Notes: generated from the sequence alone by a model not told the origin. 64,000 nucleotides of DNA from DASSUC01 sp035649895 (GCA_035649895.1 DASRIS010000043.1:57158-121157); one strand, 5' to 3'; positions 48,220 to 57,309 are shown, counted from the stretch's first letter. Made by a program: numbers and translations.

Positions 48220-50133
48220 TCAGGCCGTAAGCCGCCGGTCCGCCGGGATGCCGTGCGGCGGGTCGCGCCGCAGCAGCCACAGCGGGTTGCCAACACCGGC
48301 CACGCTCCCGTCGCCGGCACGGACCACCGCGCGTACGTACGCCCCGCCGCCCGGCTCCACCGACGCCTGGTAGCTGCCGCCGCGCACCTGCCGTGCCGGG
48401 ACGGTGGTCGTACGTACGACCGCCGGCTCTGCCCCGGCCAGGTCGGCCCGGCCGACGAGCAGCTCCAGCGCCCCGCCGGCCGGCAGCTCCGTGGCCAGCA
48501 CGGTCAGGTCCACCCGCGGGTACGCCGTCACCAGCGCCCCGCCCATCGCGCCGCGGCCGGCGTAGCGCAGGTCCAGCACGCCGCGCCAGTGCTTGGGGTT
48601 GGCGAACCACGCCCGGCCGGCCCGCAGCCCGCCCAGCAGGTCTGCCGTGCCGGTCGACGCCGCCCAGACCCCGGTCAGGTAGTTGGCCCGCTGCTCCAGC
48701 CAGTCGGTGCCCGCGTGGTCGTCGGAGACCCCGACGCCGGTATAGAACACCGCGTTGCGCGCTGTCGCGTCGAGCACCCACAGCAGCTTGCCGAGGTCGC
48801 CCGGGTAGCCGATCTCGACCAGGTCGCAGCCGAGCGCCCGGCGGTCGACGAGCAGCCGGGCCAGCGCGTCCGGCTGCGCGACCTCGCCCTGCATCGGGTG
48901 GTTGTACGAGACCAGCCCGCCAGCCCGGTGGACCAGCCCGACCATGGCCTCGGCCGCGGGCAGCGAGGGGTCGATGACCGGCGGCCGGCCGCCGTAGTCG
49001 GGCAGGCGTAGGTCGCCGCCGTACCAGTTGAGGTGCCGCACCAGCGAGACCTCCAGCCCGCTGCGCTGCGCGACCCGCGGGTACCGGGTGGCGTACCGGC
49101 GCATCAGCTCGTCGCGCAGGTGCAGGCCGGCCTGGCCGGCGCGCTCCGTGCGGCGCAGCCGGAGCCGGTCCACCACGGCACGGGCGGTGCTACCCGCCGG
49201 GTCGGCATGGGCGGTGCCACCCGGCGGAACGGCACGGGCGGTGCCGCCCAGCGGAGCCACCGGCCCCGCGGTGAGCCCTATCCGCAGCCGGTACAGGGAG
49301 TTGTCCTCGGCGACCAGGTCGGGCCAGATGGCGGCGAGGTCGTCGACGGGGCGTAGCCGGAGCCGCTGCCACCGGCCGGCCGCGGCCGGCAGCTCCACCA
49401 CGCCGCGCAGCCCCTCGGCACGCCGCGCCACGCCCGGGCGGTCGCCGCCCACCTCGTAGCAGACGGCGTACTGGCCTGCCGGCCGGCCTCCGGTGGCCGG
49501 ATGGTAGGAGGCGGTCACCTCCACCAGGAGCCGGCCGGCTGCGGTCTCCCGGAGCACGTCGAGCTCCAGCTCAGTGTCGGCCAGGCTGGTGCGGTAGGTG
49601 AAGTTCCACGCGCTGGCCGCGTACCACATGGTGCCCTCGCCCGACGCGACCAGGCGCAGCGCCCGTCCCGGCTCGTCGGGTGAGCGCGGCTCGTCGACAA
49701 GCTCGCCACCGCCAACGCGCAGCGCGCCCTCGCGCTCCGGGGTCCACCGCCACCACCGGCCGTCCTCGTCCTCCTCCAGGCCGTCGAAGTGGACCGCCTC
49801 GCGGTAGCCGTACCCGCTTATCCGCCAGTCGTGGTCGGTCCACCACACCACGTCGACGCCGAGCCGCTGGGCCTGGGCGAGGTGGGCGGCCATGCTCGCC
49901 TGGCCCTCGCTGAACGAGCCGTGCAGGTGCATCGCCATGGTGACCGGCTCCGGGTCGGCCCCGCCGGAGCGCAGGCCGAGGGCGGCCGGTAGCTCGCCGG
50001 CCCGGGACAGGCCCAGGCCCACCCCGGCGGCCCCGGTCGCGACCGCCCCGCCGAGCAGGGCTCGCCGGCGTAGCCGCCCGGCCGGCCCAGGCCCGTGGCC
50101 AAGGTCGCGACGCCGGTCGCTCAGCCAGCTCAT
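48220..50133 (-). CDS. Secreted PHP-domain (CehA/McbA-type) protein
   Basis: A 637-residue protein with a Tat-like N-terminus (RRRALLGGAVATGAAGVGLG). The PHP metal-binding fold has HLHGSFSEGQASM and WWTDHDW early, and YNHPMQGE, VEIGYPG and GVGVSDDHAG late. These histidines and aspartates would bind two or three metals. It probably hydrolyses phosphoester or ester bonds outside the cell. ATG 50133 overlaps the stop of the RsbW-like gene (ATGA), so it is coupled to the signalling genes upstream. Between the motifs lies a beta-sandwich insert of about 250 residues. Confidence 0.85.
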   Translation of the reverse strand: MSWLSDRRRDLGHGPGPAGRLRRRALLGGAVATGAAGVGLGLSRAGELPAALGLRSGGADPEPVTMAMHLHGSFSEGQASMAAHLAQAQRLGVDVVWWTDHDWRISGYGYREAVHFDGLEEDEDGRWWRWTPEREGALRVGGGELVDEPRSPDEPGRALRLVASGEGTMWYAASAWNFTYRTSLADTELELDVLRETAAGRLLVEVTASYHPATGGRPAGQYAVCYEVGGDRPGVARRAEGLRGVVELPAAAGRWQRLRLRPVDDLAAIWPDLVAEDNSLYRLRIGLTAGPVAPLGGTARAVPPGGTAHADPAGSTARAVVDRLRLRRTERAGQAGLHLRDELMRRYATRYPRVAQRSGLEVSLVRHLNWYGGDLRLPDYGGRPPVIDPSLPAAEAMVGLVHRAGGLVSYNHPMQGEVAQPDALARLLVDRRALGCDLVEIGYPGDLGKLLWVLDATARNAVFYTGVGVSDDHAGTDWLEQRANYLTGVWAASTGTADLLGGLRAGRAWFANPKHWRGVLDLRYAGRGAMGGALVTAYPRVDLTVLATELPAGGALELLVGRADLAGAEPAVVRTTTVPARQVRGGSYQASVEPGGGAYVRAVVRAGDGSVAGVGNPLWLLRRDPPHGIPADRRLTA

Positions 50134-50618
50134 CGTCCCGGCTGGCTCACCTGGTCCAGCTGGCTCACCTGGTTCGGCAGGCGGAGGAGGGCGGTCACGA
50201 CCGTGCCGCCGGGGCCGGTGCGCACCCGTACCTCGTCGGCGAGCTGGCGCACGATCCACAGTCCCCGGCCGTCGCTGGCCGCCAGCGGCGCCCGCTGGCG
50301 GCCGATGCCCTCCGGGTCGGCCAAGCCGGGGCCGTCATCGCTGACCTCGCAGCAGGCGAACCCGTCGACGCGCCACAGCTGGAGCCGGCCCCGCCCGCCG
50401 CCGTGGCGTACCGCGTTGCTGGCCAGCTCGTGGGCGAGCACGACAAGATCGTCAACCCGCCCAGGCGGGACGCCGACCCCGGCGCCGTGAGCCGCGACCG
50501 CCGCCCGCAGCGCGACCAGACCCTGCCGGTCGAAGGCCTGGTCCAGTGCTATCGGGCCGCGGGAACGGGGCAGGCCGGCCTCAGCGCCCGCCGGACCCAC
50601 CTGGTCACGGCTCCCCAT
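50130..50618 (-). CDS. RsbW-like ATP-binding anti-sigma/serine kinase protein
   Basis: A 162-residue HATPase_c protein. The N box is LAHELASNAVRHGG, the G1 box is VSDDGPGL and the G2 region is SDGRGLWIVRQLADEV. Such proteins bind anti-anti-sigma STAS proteins. The gene overlaps the upstream MEDS-STAS gene by 14 bases and the downstream PHP gene by four. The first residues (MGSRDQVG) may be an extended start, as the fold begins near residue 22. Confidence 0.88.
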   Translation of the reverse strand: MGSRDQVGPAGAEAGLPRSRGPIALDQAFDRQGLVALRAAVAAHGAGVGVPPGRVDDLVVLAHELASNAVRHGGGRGRLQLWRVDGFACCEVSDDGPGLADPEGIGRQRAPLAASDGRGLWIVRQLADEVRVRTGPGGTVVTALLRLPNQVSQLDQVSQPGR

Positions 50619-51477
50619 CGGCCACCGTTACCCGGATCTGCGGAAGGTCAGCCCCGCCGACCAGCTCAATCATCTTGTGCACCAGGCCACGGCAGACGAT
50701 GACCATCCGGCGCCCGGCCGGCAGGCTCAACCCGGCCTGCACTATCGCGCCTGCCGTGGCGGCATCGACAAAACGCAGCTGGGCAAGGTTGAGATGCAGG
50801 TGGTGGTCCAGGCGCAGGGCCTCGCTCAGCGCGTGCGCCAGCACGTCCAGCCGGGTGTAGTCGATCTCCCCGGCTATCCGTACGCCGGGCGGGCTGTGCT
50901 GGCGGCACACCCGCAGCACCGGGTCCTCGTGGTAGACGGTGGCGGCGACCGCCCGGGGGTGCGCCGCAGCGGCGAAGGCGAGCGTGACCGCGTCGAAGCT
51001 GTGCCGGTCGTACTGGCAGATCGCGGTCAGCCGGCCGTCGGTGAAGAGCCGGGCCACCTCGGCCTCGAAGACCACCAGCTGCTCGACCGCTGCGATGGGC
51101 CGGGTGGCCCAGCACATGTCGGCAGTCACCCGCAGGCCCGGATAGCCCTCCCGGCTCGCCAGGTCGAGCTGGCCGCCGAGCACGTCGATCATCCGGGCCG
51201 CGGTGAGCGGCCCGCCGGAGAGCCACGCCTCGTCGCAGGTCTGCACGGCCAGCTGCCCTACGCGTAGTGGCTCGTCGGTGGTCACCTCCCGCTCCAGCAG
51301 CTCGGTCGCCAACCGGTCGGGCGGCACCGACTCGGTGAAGCAGACGACCTTGTGGCCCTGCCCGAGCCCGTCCCGGACGAACGCCGCGATGATGTCGAGC
51401 CGCTCCTCCTTGTCGGAGAACGTCAGGCAGGCGTGGTCGCCGGGTGACAGGTCCTCCACCGAGGTCGGGGTGGTCAT
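50605..51477 (-). CDS. MEDS-domain sensor with C-terminal STAS domain
   Basis: A 290-residue protein. The MEDS (DcmR-type) sensory domain occupies about 1-180: GDHACLTFSDKEERLDIIAAFVRDGL (in part), KVVCFTE, VTADMCWATRP, ICQYDRHSF. A STAS domain (about 200-285) is the anti-anti-sigma-like part: GEIDYTRLDVLAHAL and LNLAQLRFVDAATAGAIV. The Ser normally phosphorylated is replaced by Asp-Ala (VDAAT), so regulation may differ. It overlaps the RsbW-like gene by 14 bases; the pair forms a partner-switch. Confidence 0.88.
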   Translation of the reverse strand: MTTPTSVEDLSPGDHACLTFSDKEERLDIIAAFVRDGLGQGHKVVCFTESVPPDRLATELLEREVTTDEPLRVGQLAVQTCDEAWLSGGPLTAARMIDVLGGQLDLASREGYPGLRVTADMCWATRPIAAVEQLVVFEAEVARLFTDGRLTAICQYDRHSFDAVTLAFAAAAHPRAVAATVYHEDPVLRVCRQHSPPGVRIAGEIDYTRLDVLAHALSEALRLDHHLHLNLAQLRFVDAATAGAIVQAGLSLPAGRRMVIVCRGLVHKMIELVGGADLPQIRVTVADGEP

Positions 51478-51701
51478 GCGGGCTGCCCTCCGTCAACAGC
51501 GGCGCGTCACCGTTGCGGACACGCGCAAGGCCTGCGCGCACCCGTGACACCAGCGCTACGGCCCGCTATGCTGAGCCCGCGCGCCCCTATCGCCCGCTTC
51601 CCCCGTGGCAGGCGATCGGGGCGCGCTTAGCTGCTTTTCCGGCTTGAAAGCTGGCCGCGTGCTGTCACTCTAGATGACCGCGGCCCACTTCCCCACTCGG
51701 G

Positions 51702-52187
51702 TCATCCCAGCTTGATCCCTGTGCCTTCGACCGTCACGGCGACTGCGGAGAGTGAGCCTCTCGCCGGGCCACTCACCACCGAGCCGTCAGCCACGTTGAA
51801 CCGGCTGCCGTGGCACGGGCAGTTGATGGTCCCGTTGCTCACGCCCCCGACCAGACAGCCCTCGTGCGTGCAGGTGGCCGAGAACGCCTTGATCTGGCCG
51901 GGCTCCGGCTGGGTCACCACCACGCCGGCCGCGTCGAAGACCTTGCCTCCGCCCACCGGGATGTCGGCCACCTGGGCCAGCGCGGCGGCCGCCGTGGCAC
52001 CAGGCTGGCCGCTCCCCGCGGGCGCCGGACCCGTCGTGCCTGGGGCCGTGGGCGCCGGAGCAGCCGGCGGGTCCCCGGAGCCGGCTCCGCCGCTCGCGCA
52101 CCCGCCCAGGACCACCGCTGCGCCGGCAGCACCGGTCCCGGCGAGCACGGCCCGCCGGGTAGCGCCCGGTCCTCTCTCTTCGCTCAT
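51702..52187 (-). CDS. Exported Rieske [2Fe-2S] protein (lipoprotein/Tat)
   Basis: A 161-residue protein. The N-terminus has a twin-arginine RRAVLAGTG motif, a hydrophobic core and a lipobox LGGC. A Pro/Ala/Gly-rich linker follows, then a Rieske domain with CTHEGCLVGG (Cys, His) and CPCHGSRF (Cys, His) and the Pro-loop-like GPARGSL. It probably carries electrons at the outer membrane face. No partner oxidoreductase adjoins. Confidence 0.9.
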   Translation of the reverse strand: MSEERGPGATRRAVLAGTGAAGAAVVLGGCASGGAGSGDPPAAPAPTAPGTTGPAPAGSGQPGATAAAALAQVADIPVGGGKVFDAAGVVVTQPEPGQIKAFSATCTHEGCLVGGVSNGTINCPCHGSRFNVADGSVVSGPARGSLSAVAVTVEGTGIKLG

Positions 52188-52336
52188 CTGTCTACTCCCC
52201 TGTCGGTGGCCGGCCCGTACCGATATCCGTAGAGGTCACGGTCGAACGTCAGGATCCGCGGTCGGGTTGTCGCCCTGTTACTAGAAGCCAACGCCGGAGC
52301 CGCCCATGGGGTTCACGGCGATCGGTGGTGTACGTG

Positions 52337-52821
52337 CTACCTGACCGCGACACACTCGTCGGTGGTCGACGGCGGCGACGCTGGCGGCAGGCGCATGTCG
52401 ACGACGTAAACCGTGCTGTGTCCGGCGCCGAAGTGGCGGACCTGCGACCTGGCCCAGCGCCAGCAGCTGGCGCTCCAGCAGGAGTGCAGATCCCAAAAAG
52501 CACCGGTACGGCGCGCAGGGCGCGCTCGCCGGTGCCGAAGACCTCAACCACCGCACGCTGGGTCCACAGCCACCCCAACGGCGCGCTCTGCTGATCGTCC
52601 AGCCGGCCGGTCAACGCGGCGAACCCGCGGTCACGCAGGTTGCCGGAGATCATCTGCTCGTCCAGCCACAGCGGGAGCCCGCTGGCCCATCTCCACAGCC
52701 GCAGCCCGGCACCGAACACCACGACTATCAGCGCGACATCGGCCCAGCGCAAGGCGACCGCACCTGGAAGACCACAGAGGAGTGTGCCGCGACTGCGCGC
52801 GGGGAGCGGTGCTGTGCTCAG
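52337..52821 (-). pseudogene. Remnant of a GT39-like membrane glycosyltransferase
   Basis: The minus-strand frame from about 52821 encodes WADVALIVVVFGAGLRLWRW, LPLWLDEQMISGNLRDRGF and QQSAPLGWLWTQRAVVEVFGTGERALR (in parts), the first helix and Asp-Glu catalytic loop of mannosyl/arabinosyl-type GT39 proteins. Homology ends after about 105 codons. In another frame, just before the stop at 52337, a coherent tail reads VRHFGAGHSTVYVVDMRLP, like the C-terminus of such enzymes. So most of the gene (about 400 codons) is missing. It starts overlapping the MerB-like stop. Confidence 0.55.
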
Positions 52822-53579
52822 GGGAGGTCCCAGAAGGTCTCGGTCATGCCGACACCCGCCAGGATCTCCTGTGCGGCCTCGCGCGAGCGTGGGCGCCACT
52901 GCGGGTCGAGGCGGTCGGCGTACCACCGGTGCCCGAGCAGCCACATCCGCTCCAACGCCACGATCGTCCCTTCGCGGCCACCGCGACCGCCGTCGTCGCG
53001 CCCGGCCAGCCAGCGCCGGACGTGTGCTGCGGAGCAGAAGGTACGGATGCGGGTGCACGTCGCCACGACGTCATCCCACCAGTAGTAGGCCGGCCATGGC
53101 ACGTGGACCACCGCGGCCAGCGCCGGCGGGTCCTCCGGGCTGCTGGTGTGGCGCAGCACCACCTCGCAGTGCGGGCACTGCGTGGTCACGGTGACCCGCT
53201 CGCCCAGCGCGGCGCTGATGCCGAACGAGTCCCAGGCGCAGCCGCCCCACCAGACGCGGTCGCCCGGGAACCCGGTCGCCGTGCTGACCCCGGCGGCCGT
53301 CACCACGTACCCCATCGGTGCGGCGGAGAACGGGTGCGCCATCCGTACCGCGTCACCGGCCTGGTTGAGGACGAGCACGTGTACGTCCGCCAGCCGCCGC
53401 AGCGCCGCGTGCACCTCTGGCACGCCAAGCCCGACCTGCTCGGCGACCTCTCCCGGTGACGGCGCCGCGCCGGTGTCGGCGAAGCCGCGGTAGACGGCGT
53501 ACCGCACCGCCGCGGCGGGCGCGTCGATGCCGAACGCCACCGGAAAGGTCGTATCCTCAATGCCCCCCTGGATACTCAC
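52818..53579 (-). CDS. MerB-like organomercurial (alkylmercury) lyase family protein
   Basis: A 253-residue protein. The N-terminal winged-helix region (about 20-75) and C-terminal catalytic domain match the alkylmercury lyase family. The key residues fit: CAWD with Cys114 and Asp117, and FCS with Cys182 (MerB Cys96/Asp99/Cys159). It would break the C-Hg bond, or a related role in detox or metal handling. No merA, merR or merT lies nearby, and CPHC (about 132) is an extra possible metal site. The start at GTG 53579 is uncertain because AGGAGG abuts it directly. Confidence 0.8.
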   Translation of the reverse strand: MSIQGGIEDTTFPVAFGIDAPAAAVRYAVYRGFADTGAAPSPGEVAEQVGLGVPEVHAALRRLADVHVLVLNQAGDAVRMAHPFSAAPMGYVVTAAGVSTATGFPGDRVWWGGCAWDSFGISAALGERVTVTTQCPHCEVVLRHTSSPEDPPALAAVVHVPWPAYYWWDDVVATCTRIRTFCSAAHVRRWLAGRDDGGRGGREGTIVALERMWLLGHRWYADRLDPQWRPRSREAAQEILAGVGMTETFWDLP

Positions 53580-53728
53580 CTCCTGGACGGTACCGGTGAA
53601 CCGCCATCCCGGCCCGCTGGGGCTGGCCGGGACGCTGCGGTGCAGGCGGCCAAGGCCCGCACGGCACAGGCCGAACGCGGAACGGGCGGCCTGCACGGGC
53701 CGTGCCGCACGGCACGGGCCGGCACGGC

Positions 53729-54502
53729 TCAGACGGTGAGGTCCGGGTTGTTCTTGATGATGGAGAACGCGCCGCCCTGCGGGTCGACCAGCCCGGCGAA
53801 GCGGCCGGCCGGGGAGTCCTGTGGCGGCACGCTGCTTGTGGCGCCGAGGTTGAGCGCCTCCTGGTACACGGCGTCGCAGTGGTCCACGGCGAAGTAGACC
53901 GTCCACCGGGTGGGCATCGGGCCCCAGGCCGGGTCGATGGGCATGGCGCCGGCGACCGGCCGGCCCTCGGCCTCCAGGAGCGTGTACGGCGGGCCGTCGC
54001 CCATGGGCACGTCCCGCGTGGTCACCCCGAGCACCCGCGGGTAGAACTCTTTACACGAGTCGATGTCAGCGGCCATCAGCTCGGTCCAGGTGAAGCTGCC
54101 GTGCTCGTCGGTCACCTCGGCGCCGGTGTGCTCGCCGGGCTGCCAGACGGAGAAGAACGCGCCGGCCGGATCGGTGAAGACCGCCATCCTCCCCTGGTCC
54201 AGCACATCCATCGGCTCCATGACCACCCGCCCGCCGTGTGCCTGGACCTTGCGCGCGGCGTCCTCGACGTCCTCCGTCGCGAAGTAGACCGCCCAGGAGG
54301 TGCCGCGCGCCGGGTCCATCGCCGGCCCCACCCCGGCGACCTGCCGGCCGTCCTTGAGAAACATCCGGTAGCCGCCGGAGTCGGGACCGGGATCCGAAAG
54401 AGCCCAACCGAAGAGGCTGCCGTAGAACCGCGCCGCAACGGCCACATCGGTGGTGCCGAGGTCGATCCAGCTGGGCGCGCCTACCGGGTACTTCTGTGTC
54501 AT
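53729..54502 (-). CDS. Two-domain VOC-family (glyoxalase/bleomycin-resistance-like) protein
   Basis: A 257-residue protein with two VOC modules, residues 8-120 (WIDLGTTDVAVAARFYGSLFGW) and 135-250 (FTWTELMAADIDSCKEFYPRVLG). Each ends with a PAGA-FFS/PQGG-FSI strand. Single-chain VOC pairs like this are often called hydroxylase or 27 kDa antigen-like proteins. It may bind or modify a small molecule. Confidence 0.88.
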   Translation of the reverse strand: MTQKYPVGAPSWIDLGTTDVAVAARFYGSLFGWALSDPGPDSGGYRMFLKDGRQVAGVGPAMDPARGTSWAVYFATEDVEDAARKVQAHGGRVVMEPMDVLDQGRMAVFTDPAGAFFSVWQPGEHTGAEVTDEHGSFTWTELMAADIDSCKEFYPRVLGVTTRDVPMGDGPPYTLLEAEGRPVAGAMPIDPAWGPMPTRWTVYFAVDHCDAVYQEALNLGATSSVPPQDSPAGRFAGLVDPQGGAFSIIKNNPDLTV

Positions 54503-54652
54503 ACCGCCATCCTGGCCCCCGCCGTGCCCGCGCGCCCGCGGGTGGGGCACTTCCCGCCCACGCCCGGCTCCCGCTGGGCGTACCCCTGGGCCCTGGGGCC
54601 TGGCCGGGAGGTCGTGGACGCGCGGGTCGCCGCGCACCCACGACCTCCTACC

Positions 54653-54672
54653 CCGGTGACCCCGGTCACCGG
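54653..54672. terminator. Short hairpin after dacB
   Basis: CCGGTGACC-CC-GGTCACCGG, a perfect 9-base stem, lies 16 bases past the stop of the minus-strand dacB. Probably a terminator. Confidence 0.55.
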
Positions 54673-54687
54673 ACCGGATGGGGCATG

Positions 54688-56271
54688 TCAGCAGGCGTCG
54701 GGCTTCACCCAGGAGCACTCGATGTCCGCGGGCGCCTCCCGCGCCGGCACCGGCAGTGACGGCACCGCCTGACCGGTCACCTGGCCGGCCGTGAACGAGG
54801 CGAGCGCCACCGCGATCCGGTCCTCGATGTCGCGCACCCCGAGCAGCTGGTTGTTGAGCAGGATCGAGAAGACCAGCCGCCGCCCGTCCGCGTCGGTGAC
54901 GTAGCCGGACAGGCCGGAGACGGAGGTCAGGGTGCCCGTCTTGGCGTGCACGTTGTCCGCGGCGGGCGTGTTGCGCATCCGGGTGCGCAGGGTGCCGCCG
55001 ACGAACCGAGCCGGGTTGCCGGCGATGGGCAGCGCGTCGTACCACGGGCCGAACCACGGCTTGGCCCGGGCCGCGACCAGCAGGTCGGTAAACTCCAGCG
55101 CCGGGATGAGGTTGAACCGCGAGAGCCCGGACCCGTCGGCCTGGCGCTGCGCAGCCACGTCCATACCCATGCCCGCGACAAAGGTACGGATCGCCGCCAG
55201 GCCGGCCGGCCAGGTGCCCTGCCCGGAGACGTGCCGCCCGATCGCCTTGGTGAGCACCTCGGCGTGGCCGTTGTTGGACAGCTTGAGGAACGGCACCATC
55301 AGCTCGGTCATCGTCATCGACTCGTGCGTGGCGAGCGGGCGGGCGTCGGCCGGCGTGGCCGCGCCCAGCCGGGTGCCGCCCAGCACCTGCACGCCGTGGC
55401 GGACCAGCGCCCGGCGGAACACGTCGGCGGCGTACTCGGTGGGCTCGGGTACCGACATCCACACGGTCGTCGCCGCCCCGTTCACCGGGATGGCGCCGCT
55501 GACCACGATCTGGTTGGTGCCGTGCGTCCGCTCGATGTCGAGCGTGTTGCCGCCGCTGGCCGCCGTGGTGGCGCGGTTGTCGATCGTCACGACCCCGGTC
55601 TCCGGGGTGAGCGTCACCACCGGCGCGGCTCCGGCCGCCGCGCCTGGCCGTACCGTCAGGATCACGTTCCCCGCGTCGTAGTCGGTGTTCGGCGCCACGC
55701 TCAGGGCCGAGACCGGTGCCGCGTAGTAGAACGACTCGTCGTCCCACGCCCAGTCCGTGCCGAGCCGCCGGTCGTCGAACCAAGTGTCGTCGGCGACCAG
55801 GTCACCCTCCACCACCTGGACCCCGGACGCGGCGACCTTGGCGGCGAGCGCGTCGTAGTCGGCAGCGAGCAGCGTCGGGTCGCCGGTGCCCCGCAGGTAG
55901 AGGTCGCCTCGCAGCGCCACACCGCTGTGCGCGCCTTTGGTGCGTACGTCCGTGGTGAACCGGTAGCCGGGACCGAGGATCTCCAGGGCCGCGGCCGAGG
56001 TGAGCAGCTTGGTGTTGGAGGCCGGCAGCAGCCGGCGCTCGCCGTTGCGGTTGTAGAGCACCTCCCCGGTGGTCGCGTCGCGCACCACGACCGCCGCCTG
56101 CGAGCCGGCGAGCCGCGGGTCGGCCAGCAGCGTGTCGATCGTGTCCGTGAGCCCGGCCACGGCGGGATCCGCGGGCTGTGCGGCGGCGCCGCCAGCCGGC
56201 ACGCCGGTGGTGACCGCGACGCCCGCCAGGAGCGTCAGCACGAGGGTACGAGCGAAGAGACGTCGATGCAT
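54688..56271 (-). CDS. dacB: D-alanyl-D-alanine carboxypeptidase/endopeptidase (PBP4, DacB class)
   Basis: A 527-residue secreted class C penicillin-binding protein. The signal peptide spans about 1-34. The three PBP motifs are SNTK (in LLPASNTKLLTS), SNN (in LKLSNNGHAE) and KTG (in HAKTGTLTSVSG). A large beta-domain insertion lies between SxxK and SxN as in PBP4. It trims peptidoglycan peptides outside the membrane. The start is ATG 56271; longer frames are noise. Confidence 0.95.
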   Translation of the reverse strand: MHRRLFARTLVLTLLAGVAVTTGVPAGGAAAQPADPAVAGLTDTIDTLLADPRLAGSQAAVVVRDATTGEVLYNRNGERRLLPASNTKLLTSAAALEILGPGYRFTTDVRTKGAHSGVALRGDLYLRGTGDPTLLAADYDALAAKVAASGVQVVEGDLVADDTWFDDRRLGTDWAWDDESFYYAAPVSALSVAPNTDYDAGNVILTVRPGAAAGAAPVVTLTPETGVVTIDNRATTAASGGNTLDIERTHGTNQIVVSGAIPVNGAATTVWMSVPEPTEYAADVFRRALVRHGVQVLGGTRLGAATPADARPLATHESMTMTELMVPFLKLSNNGHAEVLTKAIGRHVSGQGTWPAGLAAIRTFVAGMGMDVAAQRQADGSGLSRFNLIPALEFTDLLVAARAKPWFGPWYDALPIAGNPARFVGGTLRTRMRNTPAADNVHAKTGTLTSVSGLSGYVTDADGRRLVFSILLNNQLLGVRDIEDRIAVALASFTAGQVTGQAVPSLPVPAREAPADIECSWVKPDAC

Positions 56272-56382
56272 GCCGTGATGTTGCCATGGGGAAGACAAGT
56301 TGCGGGAGACGATCGCGACCCGGGTTCCCCGTGGCCAGCTGACGCGCCGAGGCGGGCTGGAAGCGGAACCTAGGATGGCCGA

Positions 56383-57249
56383 ATGGCAGACCCCTCGGCA
56401 GCCGGCCGGCTGCTCGCGATCAGCGACGTGCACGTGGCGTACCCGGAGAACCGGCAGATAGTGCAGGAGCTGCGCCCGCAGTCCGAGGCGGACTGGCTGC
56501 TGGTGGCCGGCGACGTCGGCGAGCTCTTCGAGGATGTGGAGTGGGCACTCACGCTGCTGCGGGACCGCTTCTCGACGGTGGTCTGGACACCCGGCAACCA
56601 CGAGCTGTGGACCCACCCCAGTGACCCGGTGACCCTGCGTGGCCAGGCGCGGTACGACGCGCTGGTCGAGATGTGCCGGCGCATCGGCGTGCTGACGCCG
56701 GAGGACCCGTACCCGGTCTGGACCGGACCGGGCGGCCCGGTGCTCATCGCGCCGCTGTTCCTGCTCTACGACTACACCTTCCGCCCGGACGGGGTGACCA
56801 CCAAGGAGCAGGCGCTGGCGGTGGCGTACGACGAGGGGATCGTCTGCCGGGACGAGATGGTCCTGCACCCCGACCCGTGGCCGACCCGTGAGGACTGGTG
56901 CCGGGCCCGGGTCGCCGCCACCGAGCGCCGCCTCGCGAGCCGCCCGGCCCAGCTGCCCACCGTGCTGGTCAACCACTACCCCCTGGTACGGGAGCCCACG
57001 CTGGTCCTGCGCTACCCGATCTTCGCCCAGTGGTGCGGCACCACCCTCACCGCCGACTGGCACCTGCGCTACAACGCCACCGCAGTGGTCTACGGCCACC
57101 TGCACATCCCGCGCACGATCCAGGTCGACGGGGTGCCGTTCGAGGAGGTCTCGCTCGGCTACCCCCGGGAGTGGGGCCGGCGCCCCATACCGCCGAACCG
57201 GCTGCGCCAGATCCTGCCCCCGGCGCCCCGGTGGACACCGTACTCATGA
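56383..57249 (+). CDS. Calcineurin-like metallophosphoesterase
   Basis: A 288-residue cytosolic phosphoesterase: block I AISDVHVAYPENR, block II VAGDVGEL, block III TPGNHELW, late block VYGHLHIPRT and VNHYPLV. Two divalent metals are expected. The substrate is unknown; the family includes phosphodiesterases for nucleotides. Its stop codon lies in a 19-base inverted repeat shared with the convergent gene. Confidence 0.92.
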   Translation: MADPSAAGRLLAISDVHVAYPENRQIVQELRPQSEADWLLVAGDVGELFEDVEWALTLLRDRFSTVVWTPGNHELWTHPSDPVTLRGQARYDALVEMCRRIGVLTPEDPYPVWTGPGGPVLIAPLFLLYDYTFRPDGVTTKEQALAVAYDEGIVCRDEMVLHPDPWPTREDWCRARVAATERRLASRPAQLPTVLVNHYPLVREPTLVLRYPIFAQWCGTTLTADWHLRYNATAVVYGHLHIPRTIQVDGVPFEEVSLGYPREWGRRPIPPNRLRQILPPAPRWTPYS

Positions 57250-57309
57250 TCGTTGGACACCTACCCACAGTTCTCCGGGCGTAGATTCTCGGTAGGTGTC
57301 CAACGATCA
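57247..57309. repeat. Perfect 19-base inverted repeat that contains both stop codons of two convergent genes
   Basis: The arms 57247-57265 and 57291-57309 are exact complements (starting TGATCGTTGGACACC) around a 25-base centre. The first three bases of each arm, read inward, are TGA: the stop of the phosphoesterase and of the kinase. It probably acts as a bidirectional terminator. The perfect symmetry and a REP-like look suggest a mobile palindromic unit. Confidence 0.9.
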
